DNA from: Dichetophora obliterata | Lineage: Eukaryota > Arthropoda > Insecta > Diptera > Sciomyzidae | Direction: 5' to 3' | Length of the DNA stretch: 64,000 nucleotides | NCBI GenBank assembly: GCA_963920525.1 | Contig: OY986437.1 | Coordinates: forward strand, 57,803,330-57,867,329 | Part shown: one piece after another, positions 9,678 to 20,905 of the stretch | Layout of the letters: each line of letters opens with the position of its first letter | Position numbering within the stretch: position 1 is the stretch's first letter | Notes under the pieces: generated by a model | The model's input: only the letters and a program-made list of their open reading frames with translations | Told to the model about the DNA's origin: nothing | Database searches by the model: none | Program-made: the position numbers and the translations under genes

Positions 9678-10160
9678 TTATTTTGTTATTATAAAACTTT
9701 TTATCGGAGCTTTTCGAAAATTTGAGAAATGTTTGTTATTTTGACACCAAAAACAATGGCATATCCTTAAAACTATAGAAATTTTTAGTACAACTTCTCT
9801 TTCATTACCTTAGAATGATAAAAACGTCATTAAAATAAAAGTGTTTACTTTCGATGCAAATATTTCCGCTGTTTATAAATAAATATCAACAACAGCACTT
9901 AATAAAAATTGAGTTTTAACTGTACCTACCGTTAAGTAAGTGTATATATATTTTTTATATTTTGGTCAAAAAAGGTTCAAAATATTGACTTTTTACTAAA
10001 AAAAATGACCCAAAATTTTTTTTGTTGTAAAAATAATATCAAGTAAAAATTGCTTTTATGATATACCTTTCATATGATATAGCACTCATTTCCAGAAAGT
10101 CTTTCAGTTAAGCGCAAAAATCATTTTAATGTGTTGGTCATTAAAAAAACAAGGGTACCC
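9678..10160 (-). repeat. Dispersed GGTACC...(AAAC)n repeat, copy 2, head part
   Basis: On the minus strand this starts with GGGTACCCTTGTT near 10160 and runs leftward through blocks shared with the copies at 187 and 30770 (GATGCAAATAT, the GTTGTACTAAAAATTTC region). It continues beyond the Gypsy element at 3479, so Gypsy inserted into a pre-existing copy. Confidence 0.55.
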
Positions 10161-10395
10161 CAGTGATGCCAACCCGAAGAGAATACCTAGGCTCATCGAC
10201 GTTACCGTCGCTTAAAGATGTAACCAAAGTATCTCTGGAATCCCTCCTAAGGTTTGCGAATTCAACGCAAATCTTTAAAGACTTCAAATAAACACAAAGG
10301 TTCCTTTTGTTCGCTACCGGTACCACTAAGGACCAGAATTGGTCTATGTGAGCCTTCACGAAGGCCTCCGGATTAACCTAACCTAACCCATAAAA
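10161..10395 (-). repeat. Moderate-GC repeat fragment ending GGTTAGGTTA
   Basis: On the minus strand this begins GGGTTAGGTTAGGTTAATCC and is richer in GC than its surroundings. The GGTTAGGTTA start is typical of an anonymous dispersed repeat of flies, in my experience. A 72-codon frame is open on the minus strand, but I recognise no domain. It abuts the dispersed copy at its GGTACC end. Confidence 0.35.
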
Positions 10396-10698
10396 GTTAC
10401 AAACAACGTATTTGTTATACTGAATTAGTTAAGAACTATTACTTTGAGTAATGTGACTATAACTACAACTAAAAAACATAACTTTTATTAATTTTAAAGC
10501 AACAATAGATTTTTTAAATCGGTAATCATCATGGGCGTCCACAGGAATTGTTCTATGGGGGGTCAAAGGCATAAATTACACTCTAAAAACTGATTGAAAA
10601 ATCTCTACAATAAATGTTGTGAAATCTTAGGACATTTATTGGCGATTTTGTAAAAAAACCACGCTATGCAGCGAGTTTTTTCAATTTTGTCTGAAAAT

Positions 10699-10967
10699 CA
10701 GCGTCTTTTTCCAAAATATGTATATTTACTCTACTATTCACGCTATTTGAGCGTGTTTTCGCTCAAAGAGTCTTAAAATATGTATATCTCTCTACTTTTT
10801 ACTATATTTAAGCGTTTTTTCGCTCAGAGAGTCTTAAAATATGTATATTTTCTATTTTTTACGCTATTTCAGCGTGTTTTCGCTCAGAGAGTCTTAAAAA
10901 ATGTAAATTTTCCCTACTTTTCACACTATTTCAGCGTGTTCTCGATCAGATACTCCTAAAAACGCTC
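10699..10967 (+). repeat. 64-bp tandem array with internal hairpins
   Basis: About four imperfect units of 63-66 bp are present, each containing CGCTATTTGAGCG and a small hairpin GAGCGTGTTTTCGCTC, followed by AGAGTCTTAAAATATGTATA. The array lies near the left end of the 3.55-kb TIR element. The last unit is the most diverged. Confidence 0.7.
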
Positions 10968-13126
10968 CAGCAGCGGTATTTTACGCTTGCCCTTAAATAA
11001 ACACCTCTGCTTTAACGTCATTTGATTTCAAAGAGTTTATTCGAACAAGTGTCAAATTATATACAACTTAAACAGTAGATTGGTCACAGCTTATTTACTC
11101 AAGCCTAATGAAGTAGGAAAGAGTAGCGCCTTCTACTGAGTTATTGACTCTATACAGAGTTGTTGTGTTTGCCATGTTCAAAACTTACTTGAGAGACTTA
11201 ACGCATTCCTAGTTTTTTTTAAGCGCAGACAAGATTGGAAGAAATAATTTTAGAAGAGAGTTTTTACAAGAGAGCGAAAGAAATAATTTTAGGTGAGAGG
11301 ATTCACGCATTTTTAACGATAAATATTTATAATTTTGCTAAACATAAAACATATGTAACCTATATAATGCTATTTACTACGATTTTTGGTACTAATTTTG
11401 TAAACATGATACGCCGGTTGACACACGCTTGTGCACATAAGAAAATCTAATATATCTTTAAGTTCGTGTAAAAATCTTTCTCGTATTATGTCCGAAATAT
11501 TTAAAAATTTTTATTAGATTTCAACTTTACAAATACGAATACCAAAAATTCCTAATACAATATTTTTTTGTTGGGAAACTGAAAAAAACAAACTAAATAT
11601 TCATGCTATTTTTTAACTTTGGAAGCCTTTAACTCCTAAACCAATTTCGAGTGGATTGAAATTTTTCAGATGTGGATGTCAAAATCCATATCATCGGCAA
11701 AAACTAAAAATTGGAGTTTACGCTATTCTTGAAATGTTCTCCTCAGGCTAAGGAAGATATTTTTTACCGGACCTCACACCGCATTTACACCAATCTTCTT
11801 ATTTTTTTATTCAACATGAATCAGTTCAAGCAGCTTGCAAGTTACTACAATCGAGTACGGAAACATACCTATTATATGAATGATTTAAAAAATGTATTTT
11901 TTTTAATTCAAATCGTATGAATAAATAAATAGAGAGGTACATGTATATAAGATTTGTTTTGGATTTCATACATTTTCTTAACATATTCCAGAACCTCACT
12001 GCAAGGCTTGGTTCTGAATTCTGGTTTAATATAAGCACGTGACGCAAAAAAAAAAGTCCAGAAAATTCTTAATTTGGGTGGGTGCCGCTAAATAACGTGA
12101 ATTTTAAGAAGCATAAAATGTTTGTTTAAAATCGAGAGTCCTATTTATGTTTATGTCATTAAAATTTTTTAACTAAAACAAATTCAAATGTAGAAGCATT
12201 AGTTTAATATGATATAAGATTTTTTCAAAAATTAGTCCTTGATCCAAAATTGGCCTACTTTATTAAATTTCCTAATTTTTTTCGCTTTAAATTTAATTGC
12301 TGCAATATTGTTTGTCATTGTATTAAGTTAAAGAAAACTTTAAAAATTATCCAAATTGAATCATCTTTATGATAGAAAAACAAGCCGACTTTTTGAAAAA
12401 CATTTATTTCTTTTAATAAATTTATTAACTTTGTTTTCTGCTTGTTTACAATGTCTTTATTACAGAAATTTGCTTGTGTCAAATATTATCCGTTATTGAA
12501 TTAAATGCCCCTTGATATCTGTTCCTACGAAGAATGATCTTCGACTAATAAGGGTTATCATTCCTAAAGCTTAGTATGCCGTTGGAACGAAAATTTTTAG
12601 GCATTTAATTGTTAACGCGAAATCTTAGTGTATACTCAATACTAACACAAACTTACTATAGCCTGTTTGTTGAATGTGTAAGTTTAACATTACTTTTGAA
12701 TGTCAAATTTCCACGCCAATTAAATGTACGTACATATAAAAGAAGACAGCGAAATTTTGACATTTTAACTCTCCGATCGTGGTTATGAACTTGGCTGCAT
12801 TGAACAAATTTTTCATTCAACAGCGTACAAACCAACGAAAAAAAGTTCGCTACCCTTTCGCTGTCAAAAACGCAATGCATTACTTACGGAAGATTTCTTT
12901 TCGCTTCTACAGCATACTAAGCTTTAACATAAATCAATTTCTCGGAAGAATAACTTCGTAATTTCTTTCATTACATTCGTAGTACTTACTAAAAAATTCA
13001 TTCGTAGGTTGAAGGTACTCACTATTCGTAGAAGATACGAAATTCTAGTTGAGTTTAAAAAATGTACAACTGAAATCGTTCAGACTGGTTTGTCGAACAA
13101 TTACCGAATATAAGAAAATGTGTGAT

Positions 13127-13205
13127 TGTAAGGTGACCGTAGCCTACTGGAAGAGTACGTGGCCCATAAGCTAAAGAACCGCGGTTCAAACCCCAGCTAA
13201 ACAAA
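13127..13205 (+). repeat. tRNA-derived SINE head, third copy
   Basis: GACCGTAGCCTACTGGAAGA (box A-like), followed by GAACCGCGGTTCAAACCCC (box B GGTTCAAACCC), matches the 5' heads of the SINEs at 29742-30094 and 59001-59345. The body seen in those copies is absent downstream, so this is a 3'-truncated or diverged copy. Confidence 0.55.
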
Positions 13206-14087
13206 AGGTTTTTGTTTCGTAACTAGGTGGTAGGATAATTTGTAAATATATTCGTACAATATACATTTGTTTTTGTACGAATATGAATAAAATATTCGAA
13301 ATGTATATCAAACTACGTCCATTCTACAAATTCTATTCGTGGCTGAAAATTACGAATAAAATTTGAAAAAAATTTTTTTAATTTAAGAATACGTATTGAA
13401 AAGTGTTTGTGAAACAAGCGTAAATGAAATGGTATCGTAACTTATTAGTCCGTGTTCATATTACACGTTTTTGTCGCGGATGTGACACCATTCTCAACTT
13501 TTTTCGCAAACGCGGGTGAAAAATACTGAATATTAAATAAATAAATGTATTTTAATACATTCAAAATTAAGTATTTTTCAGTATATTTTTTTTTCTGCGA
13601 AAAAAAAACCTGAGAGCGGTGTCGCAATCGCAATCGCAACGCGTAATATGAAGACGGCCTTACAGCAACGACTAGAACATTCTATTTAAAAATGAATGGT
13701 TTAGCTCAGCTTTATTTATAAATTATCCTAAAAAAAGTATATTTGTATTATCTTCAAAATATATTAAACACATAATGAACATATCGTCATATGAAATTAA
13801 AAAATCCGTAGGTTACATAAAATGTAAAATCAACTTTTTGATTGATTATGATGCAACTTATCAAAATACATGTTTCGCAAAATTTTAAACTTCTGCAACT
13901 CACAACGACGTTTTTATTAACAAAGTTCTCAAAGCCCTTAATTTAAGTGCAACTTACAATTTAGAAAGCTTTTTGCTTCTCTCTTAAAACTTTTTAATTT
14001 AAACTTGCGCCTTTTTTTATTTAATATAAGGATATATAAAAAATTTTCACTGCCTGAGGGGCACTTGCGGACGCCCATGGTAATCAT

Positions 14088-14766
14088 TGTAAATACAATA
14101 ATATTGAAATACATTTTACAGGCACTTTAAGTTAGTTTTGACCCATTAATGACAACGTATAATATGTCATATGCGATGAAAGCATTTTTCAAAAATTCGT
14201 AGACACTAGAAAGCTTTTGCTTTCAGCAGTGTGAGAAAGCCAAAAATATGCATTTTCCTTAAAAATTCTATAATTTACCTCTAAAGCCTTTTTGTTTATT
14301 TTTTCCAGCCAGTTTTAAGTGCAGTATTTCAAAGAAAAGTGAAAAATTCTACTCAGGTGAGTTATTTTTTTTATAAACATCAAGAAAAAGAAAATAAAAA
14401 AAAATGCAGTAGGTTAGAGTTGAACGGCTACACTACGAAATGAAAATTATCCAAATTCTAATTTTTTTCAGTTTTTTTATACGCCTTATACGTTTATTAT
14501 CTTATACGTTTACACACTTCGCGACACCCAAATCCTTTGAATTTTTCCTTAAGCTTCAGAGTTTTCCGTCTTATAACAACTATTAATATAATTTAATGCC
14601 GAAAATTTCTAAAAATAAACTTAACGAGTTCTGTACACTCACCTCAAATGAGGCTGCCCCACTGGCTTACTTCGAAATTAGATGTCTTAAAACATTTTTA
14701 TTATTTGCCAGTGTTCATAAGCGCAAAAATTTAACAAATTATGTAAGCATAGTTTTTAGTTTCCAC
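14088..14766. other. No gene seen
   Basis: This is AT-rich spacer between the 8-bp duplication of the 3.55-kb element and the solo LTR. A 118-codon frame starting at 14596 runs into the LTR and is not supported as a gene. Confidence 0.45.
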
Positions 14767-15201
14767 TGTAACGGGGACCCTGTTACAAAATTGCACCCAG
14801 CTCCCTACGCCACTGTCCCACTACGCCACTGTGCACCTATAACACAGCCAACAGCCAGGCATGTAACAAACACACAAACATATCAACTCAGCATGGTCAA
14901 CAGCCAGGCATACAACAAACACACAAATACAGCTACTCAACGTAGTCAATAGCCAGCAGCTCAACAGCCAACTCAGCAGTGTGTGGTCTCATCGTATAAT
15001 TCCCATCAAGTTTTTAACGGAGGATAAATAAGAAGGCGTAGTTTGGCAGACTTAGGCACGGTCCGAAAGCGTAGTGCTTAGCCCGTCCGCTACTTGATAA
15101 ACAAGTAGATGAAATTTTCCGACGATCTCATTTCTGCAGATCGTCGCTAATACATGTAGTAGTAGTTTTATATATAAGTTTAATTTTTATTTTGTAGTTT
15201 A

Positions 15202-15748
15202 GTTCGGATTTTTCACGTCGGCTTCGGTCGGGCAGACATCCGAAGTAGTTTCTTCAAATTCGGACTTTTCACGTTGGCTTCGGTCGGTCGGACATCCGAA
15301 GTAGTTTCTTCAAGTTCGGACTTTTCACGTCGGCTTCGGTCGGTCGGACATCCGAAGCAACTTCTTTTGTTCGGACTTTTCACGTCGGCTTCGGTCGGTC
15401 GGACATCCGAAGCAGTTTCTTTTGTTCGGACTTTTCACGTCGGCTTCGGTCGGTCGGACATCCGAAGTAGTTTCTTCAAGTTCGGACTTTTCACGTCGGC
15501 TTCGGTCGGTCGGACATCCGAAGTAGGTTCTTTCAAGCTCGGACTTTTCACGTCGGCTTCGTTCGGTCGGACATCCGAAGCAGGCTCTTTTGTTCGGACT
15601 TTTCACGTCGTCTTCGGTCGGTCGGACATCCGAAGTAGTTCTTTTTTTTAGCTCGGACTTTTCACGTCGGCTTCGGTCGGTCGGACATCCGAAGCAGGCT
15701 CTTTGAAGCTCAGAATTTTCACGTCGGCTTCGGTCGGTCGGACATCCG
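15202..15748 (+). repeat. 55-bp minisatellite, about 10 units
   Basis: Ten tandem units of 54-59 bp share the core GGACTTTTCACGTCGGCTTC followed by GGTCGGTCGGACATCCGAAG. Variation is mostly in the TAGTTTCTTCAAG linker. Both strands appear open in some frames only because the unit lacks stops; these are not genes. The reverse complement of the array in LTR copy B (40195-40515) is recognisably the same unit. Confidence 0.9.
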
Positions 15749-15858
15749 CTACATAAATTTATGCTTAATGTTATAAACACAATTGTGGCTACGGGCGTGC
15801 GGCGTGTAAGTTCCACTGGCGTGTAGAACTATTGCTGGCGTGTGGAATAAAATCTTTG

Positions 15859-16069
15859 GCTATGTTCAGACGACAATCAAATGATTAAGCTAATCCCTTA
15901 TTTTTTTATTTTTTACTATATTTGACTAATTGATTCAGGTCTTGAGCGTCATCAAAATTTTGATTATGTTTGAAGTTAGTTTTCGCTCTCGCATAGTTCA
16001 TTTTTTAGCTGGAAAAACAAACTACAAATTTGGATTAAATCAATCATTTGATTCTCGTCTGAGCACAGC
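15859..16069. mobile_element. MITE nested in solo LTR A
   Basis: The left end GCTATGTTCAGACGACAATC (continuing AAATGATTAA) and the right end, which reads GCTGTGCTCAGACGAGAATC on the other strand (continuing AAATGATTGA), make about 30-bp imperfect TIRs around 211 bp. No coding capacity. The target duplication is unclear because the flanks are T-rich. Confidence 0.6.
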
Positions 16070-16974
16070 TTTTTTTATTTGTTTTTCAATACACGTCTGA
16101 CAAATTAGAAAATAAAAATTTTTCGGCTGCAGCGTTTTCTGTAGCCGCACGACAAGCTCGGCGTGTGATGTGGATTGTGTTTTTAACATAAGAAATGCAT
16201 TGTTCTATATTGACAGACTACACGCCACCCGCCTGCAGACTCAATTGTGTTTATAACATAAGAATTATTTTCTTTTCTTTCTTTTTTTATTATCGTTAGA
16301 GTAATAGTAAGGCGATTCACGCTTATATGTGGCGTGAATATATATATTAAGATTAAATGCTAAATAAAGCAGCGTAGTCGGGTCTTGCCTAAGTCGTCGT
16401 CAAACCGACCGTTACCGAACTTCACCGCATACCGAATATCACCGAATTTCTCCGAGTCACCGCACTCCACCGTACACCGAACACCATAAAACCAGCATAC
16501 GAGGACTTCATCGTCAGATTCAATTACGTATCGTTTCATTTGTTTATAATATTGTGTATTGTATAAGTAAGGCTTGCTCATATCTTTGCACTGCTAAAAA
16601 TTACCAACAATAAAGCAGCAATTATAATAAGAGCATTAAAATTCTTCAAGTCTTCTTATTTATTGTCGAAAGTTCGAGGGTCTTTCGTCTGATTCTGGAG
16701 CGGCTGAGCATACCTCAGCCTTTGAATAAACCCCCCCCCCCCTTACACCACCATTCCAAAATTTTTGATATAAAATTTGGTGAAAAAAAGCGAAATCTAC
16801 GAAAATTCTGTGTGATATTCTTAAAAATCCGTAGATTTACCTTATTTGGCCGCTGTTGTCCGTTCATCTGTGCAAGGCTTAAATATCCATAGAAATCCGT
16901 AGTTTCTATGTAGTTGGCACCACTGGGGACCCGCTTTTTTCTGAATTTTTTTTCTAAAATGTTGTTTTTATATC

Positions 16975-17320
16975 TAATATATAAAAATTAATGTTTGTTT
17001 GTTTGTTCGTTCGCTATGCGCTGCAATACCGTTCATACGATTGCGATAAAACTTTGTCAACTTATTGCTTGCACTTACGCGAACAATAAAGGCATACTTA
17101 AAATTTGCCACACCCCCTTTTACCGCTCACAAATCAATAAAAATGCTATATTTAAGACAGTTTTTGTCGTATTAAACTAAAATTTGGTAATTAAGTTCGT
17201 ATGTAACTACACTTAAACGGTAACTACACTTAAAATGCGCGTGGTCCCTCTATAGCTACGTCTACTTTTAAGAAAAGATAAAGAGACTTCGAAATTACTG
17301 GTCCGATCGTGCTAAAATTT
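16975..17320. repeat. (GTTT)n-bounded dispersed repeat end
   Basis: A GTTTGTTTGTTTGTTCG run at about 16994 is followed by CGCTATGCGCTGCAATACCG. The sequence leads into the module array at 17400 and may be the start of one composite element of about 1.3 kb. The element class is not identified. Confidence 0.35.
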
Positions 17321-17399
17321 TGGCAGTGGATTTGTTTCGAGTACGAGATGGTTTAAGTAAAAAATTGCCATACCCCCTTTTACCGCCCACAAATATAAA

Positions 17400-18245
17400 A
17401 AAAATTCGCGATATCAAATTGCTTTGGAGTTATGGGTCGCACAGCCTCGAAATTCGATATTCAACCACAATTTACACATGTCGTTCCACTGATGGCATTT
17501 TATGGGAGTCAAACAAGGGGGAGTGGAACCACCGATACAACCAAAACTTGCGATATCGAATAGTTTTGGAGTTACAGGTCACACAGCATCGGAACTCAGT
17601 ATTCGACATCAATTTATGCATGCAATTTCATTAATAACATTTTATTCTTATTCATTATAAAATCCAGCAATTGACCTTAATTTACACATCCAGTTTTACT
17701 GAAAACGTTTTATGGCATTGGACAAGTACAACCCAAACATGCAAAATCGAATAGCTGTAACGTTATGGGTAACACAGCGTCAGAATTCAGTATTCGACCT
17801 CCATTCGTATATACAGTTTCATTAATAACATTTTATGGGCGTAGGAAAAGGGGGACTGGCATCTCCCATACAACCCAGATTTGTGCTATGGAATAGCTTT
17901 GGAATTATAGGTCACACAGCGTCGGAATTCAGTATTCGATCCGAATTTACACATGCACTTTCATTGGTAACATTTTTTTGGACGTTGGAAAAGGGAGAGT
18001 GACATCTCCCATACAACCCAAATTTGCGATATCGAATAGCTTCTGAGTTATTTGTCGCACAGCATTGGAACTCAGTATTCGACCTAAATATGCACATGCC
18101 ATTACATTGATTAAATTTTATGGGCGTTTGCCAAGGGACCTCTTATTTGACTCAAATTTGCGATATCGAATTGCTTCAGAATTATAGGTCGCACAGCGTC
18201 GGAATTCCGTATTCGACCTTAATTTACACATGCAAGAGAGCGTGG
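17400..18245 (+). repeat. Array of about 140-bp GATATCGAAT modules (six)
   Basis: Six degenerate units contain TTGCGATATCGAATAGCTT, then a segment close to TATAGGTCGCACAGCGTCGG, then ATTCAGTATTCGACC, then an ACATTTTATGGGCG spacer. The ATTCAGTATTCGAC landmark falls near 17450, 17594, 17780, 17928, 18070 and 18202. Three further units are at 31655-32020. The last unit ends GCGTGGCAGCAACGTGCCGG. Short frames inside are by-products of the repetition. Confidence 0.65.
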
Positions 18246-18610
18246 CAGCAACGTGCCGGGTTTCAGTAATAAAAAAGTTAACTCTCAAAAATAATTTATG
18301 TGAAAAATTACCCAAATACCTCTTTTCAATCAAAATTTATGGCTAAAAATCTATTATTTTTGTACTATTATTTTGATTGTATCGGTGTGCTCTATCAATC
18401 ATTACAAGTTTTCATTTGATTTTTGCTTTTATATCTTTAATTCATCGAATAAGCTACCTTGGATATATAGAATGTAAATAAAGATTAAACTTCTGAACAG
18501 TTTTCTGCTAAAAGGTTACCAGATAGCAATGATTGTTATGTTTCAGCAGCTGTCAAAGTAACCATCTACATCCAGCTGTTAAAATTGATTATGATTTTTG
18601 AGAAAAGTGG

Positions 18611-18913
18611 TTAAAACATCAATTTCCTAGATGGGCGATACTTTTTTACAACACCTTTCAGTTTCTCATTTAAGCTAATTTTTCTACTTCCGTCCGAACA
18701 CGAAGCTAATTCTTCCGTTTCTTCGACATTTCGCCCAGCTTCATTTAGTGCCACGACAGTCTGGACTGCTCCGCGAACATAATCGTTTTTAATTCTTTCA
18801 GTTTCACTATTTACCCCTTCAAATTCCCTTTCAATTTCAATTAAGTTATTCAAATGTTTTTCCCTTTCTTTTTTAATTTCTCTTCTTAGCTGCCTTTTAC
18901 CACTGCTCATCAT
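18611..18913 (-). CDS. Hypothetical 100-aa charged protein
   Basis: A complete frame starts with two consecutive ATG codons (18911-18913 and the next) and ends TAG. The product is strongly charged, rich in Lys, Arg and Glu, opening MMSSGKRQLRREIKKEREKH, and is probably a helical or coiled-coil protein. I recognise no domain. The composition is unlike the AT-rich chance frames around it, and the frame is not part of a visible tandem repeat. It lies between the module array and a nest of MITEs. It could be a fragment of a transposon-encoded accessory protein or an exon. Confidence 0.35.
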   Translation of the reverse strand: MMSSGKRQLRREIKKEREKHLNNLIEIEREFEGVNSETERIKNDYVRGAVQTVVALNEAGRNVEETEELASCSDGSRKISLNEKLKGVVKKYRPSRKLMF

Positions 18914-19085
18914 ATATATACCTTCAATTATTTTATTAAAATATTAAATATCAATATAAAATATTATGTATGTTGAAATTATATACAGTTTGCCAATGAA
19001 GTGTTTTTACACAAATAATTCCATTAAAATAAAGAAATAATATAAAAAAAATGTGCAGTTTGTCAAGAAAATGTTTGTTTGTTTA

Positions 19086-20557
19086 ATCGTGCGTGCACGG
19101 TAAAAAAAATAAACAAATAATTTAATTCAATAAACCAAAACGTAAGTATACAGATCAAATTTGAAAATTAATAGGGGTATTCACGATGTGGTGTATTTTT
19201 GATAAATTTTTACAAAATTTAGAATACTTACAAGTTATTGTGAACGAACCTTCCAATGAAGTATTGGCATAAGTGCAGTTTACAGCCCACGCGTAAATAA
19301 TTTTTTCTTTATTTTTATTAAACGTATATGGGTCTCCTAAGTAAAAAAATTCCAAAATAAAATGTCGGTCTCGAATGGTTTAGGAGATAAAATTCGCCAA
19401 AGTTCTATAATTCAGTGCAAAGTTTGTGTGGAAGCTTATCTAACCTGAACATTATAATACTTAAATTTAACGCGAAAACCACTGCTTAAAATTACCGCGA
19501 AAAATCGCGGCGATTTTTAATAACATTTTTTTGCCTGCGGCCCTTTTTTAACCATCGTATATGTTACTACAGAATTTACTATGTAAATATTTAAAACATT
19601 TTTATTAAAAATCGCGGAAATTTTAAATAACAATTTTTCGCCTGCGGCGCTTTCTTTATCCACCATTTATTTAACAGTTCCTAAATATTTAAAAAATTCC
19701 TATTAAAATAATAACATTTTAAGGCTTTTATAACTTACTCTGTACATGTCTTACAAATTTCTCAAAACTTAATCGTTCATGTAACTATTTAACTTACTTC
19801 GTAAATCTCTTAAACCACTGACGATACGACTTTTTTTGCATATTTGTATTAAGGGGCTCTAAATACACAATTTTACCTGTTGTATTTTAATATTTTTCAT
19901 TAAATTTTGAAAAAATTGAACTTTTGTCTAAAAGTTCAATTACAGCACTTGAAAAAAACTGGTGCAACAGTACCGTTATCTAAGGATTTCTATTTTTAAT
20001 CTTTTTTTCAAAAAAGGTCCAAAAAAGTCTTTTTCTTCCAAAAAATGGTGCAAAAGTTGTTTATGTTGTAAAAATAATAAAAAGCAAAAATTGCAATTTT
20101 TAAACCCTTTCATATGACGTATCAGTTTTATGTAAAAACTATTTCAGTTTGACACAAATATTTTTTTCTATTTCTTTTAAGAAAAATGCAATTTACTACA
20201 AATATGAAATTTATCAAAAATACACAATACAAGGTCAAATACACCACATCTATAATACCCCTAATATAAGCGAAATGCGAATAAAGTAGGCAATGCTGCA
20301 ATTCAAATCGTAGCTGTTAATGTTAACCGCACGACATTTTACAAACAATTTTACTATGTTGTGAATAAAAAAAACCGGCGAAATGAACAAACACTTCCTT
20401 CACTAACAGAACATTAATTTTATATTGTTTCTTTATTTAAATTACACTATTTATTTATTTGGTTATTGAAACAAACACTTTCTTGATAAACTTTTATATT
20501 GTTTATTTATTTAAATTAAATTATTACTTTATTTGTTTATTACGGTGCACGCACGAT
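19086..20557. mobile_element. Outer TIR element enclosing another MITE
   Basis: ATCGTGCGTGCACGGTAA at 19086 and its near-complement TTACGGTGCACGCACGAT ending at 20557 form 18-bp TIRs with one mismatch. AT-rich subterminal sequence (ATAAACAAATAATTTAATT) is also inverted. Removing the inner element (19173-20262) leaves about 380 bp, a typical MITE size. I see no clear target duplication. Confidence 0.5.
19173..20262. mobile_element. Inner TIR element, 3-bp duplication
   Basis: AGGGGTATTCACGATGTGGT at 19173 and the complement of the right end (AGGGGTATTATAGATGTGGT, ending 20262) are TIRs with a few mismatches. AAT flanks each side (19170-19172, 20263-20265), a 3-bp duplication as in PIF/Harbinger-type elements. 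It contains a segment resembling the dispersed GGTACC/(AAAC)n family (about 19860-20220). No transposase frame. Confidence 0.55.
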
Positions 20558-20905
20558 GATATCAAAACGTCAACTAAGCAAAAAAAAAACAACGAAATGA
20601 ACAAACAAACGAAAAAATCAAAACGGGACTTTTTAGTTGCCTCTTCTTTGCACGTGTTCAAGCACAGTGGTCAACATAAGTACGATGACAAGGATTTAGT
20701 ACACATGACATGAGTAGTTGTAAAATTACATATGTTTCATACTGTACTTGACGAAGTGTGTAACAGAGACAACGAAAAAGTCCCGTTTTGGTTTTAGCGG
20801 AGACGTTACGAAGACAGCAAATTCTGTTTCAATTCAAAGACAACATAGTGCACTTTTTGTCTTTATGGAGTTTCAAATGTAAGTGCTTCACTTTCTGACC
20901 GCTTA
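20558..20905. other. No gene seen
   Basis: This is spacer between two MITEs. It has an inverted pair around AAACGGGACTTTTT (about 20626) and AAAAAGTCCCGTTTTGG (about 20776), possibly the arms of a further small foldback repeat of about 170 bp. Confidence 0.4.

Larger units (their letters stand above)
10530..14079. mobile_element. 3.55-kb TIR element with 8-bp target duplication
   Basis: The left end CATGGGCGTCCACAGG (10530) and the complement of the right end, CATGGGCGTCCGCAAG (ending 14079), form imperfect terminal repeats. GTAATCAT flanks both sides exactly (10522-10529 and 14080-14087). An 8-bp duplication with ends starting CA fits the hAT or P superfamily. No transposase-like frame is visible in 3.5 kb, so this is a large non-autonomous element. 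It contains a 64-bp tandem array and a SINE head. Confidence 0.75.
14767..16747 (+). mobile_element. Solo LTR with minisatellite, copy A
   Basis: The element starts TGTAACGGGGACCC and ends CCTTACA, giving TGTAA/TTACA terminal inverted ends. It is flanked by CCAC on both sides (14763-14766, 16748-16751), a 4-bp duplication as made by Gypsy-type integrases. Internal AATAAA signals occur at about 16364 and 16611. A diverged homologue lies inverted at 39586-42279: the start region (CTACGCCACTGT), the segment around the CACGGTCCGAAAGCG-like block, the minisatellite and the AAAGTTCGAG end are all shared. No internal coding region accompanies either copy, so both look like solo LTRs of one family with very long LTRs. 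A non-autonomous short retroelement is the alternative. Confidence 0.7.

Noticed and set aside
15202..15748. Possible CRISPR array (regular repeats of about 55 bp)
   Set aside because: Units are contiguous with no unique spacers, and the setting is a eukaryotic LTR. It is a minisatellite.
15274..15816. Two overlapping 125- and 163-codon frames, apparently repetitive proteins
   Set aside because: They are produced by the stop-free 55-bp minisatellite on both strands. No start context, and the frames follow unit phase.
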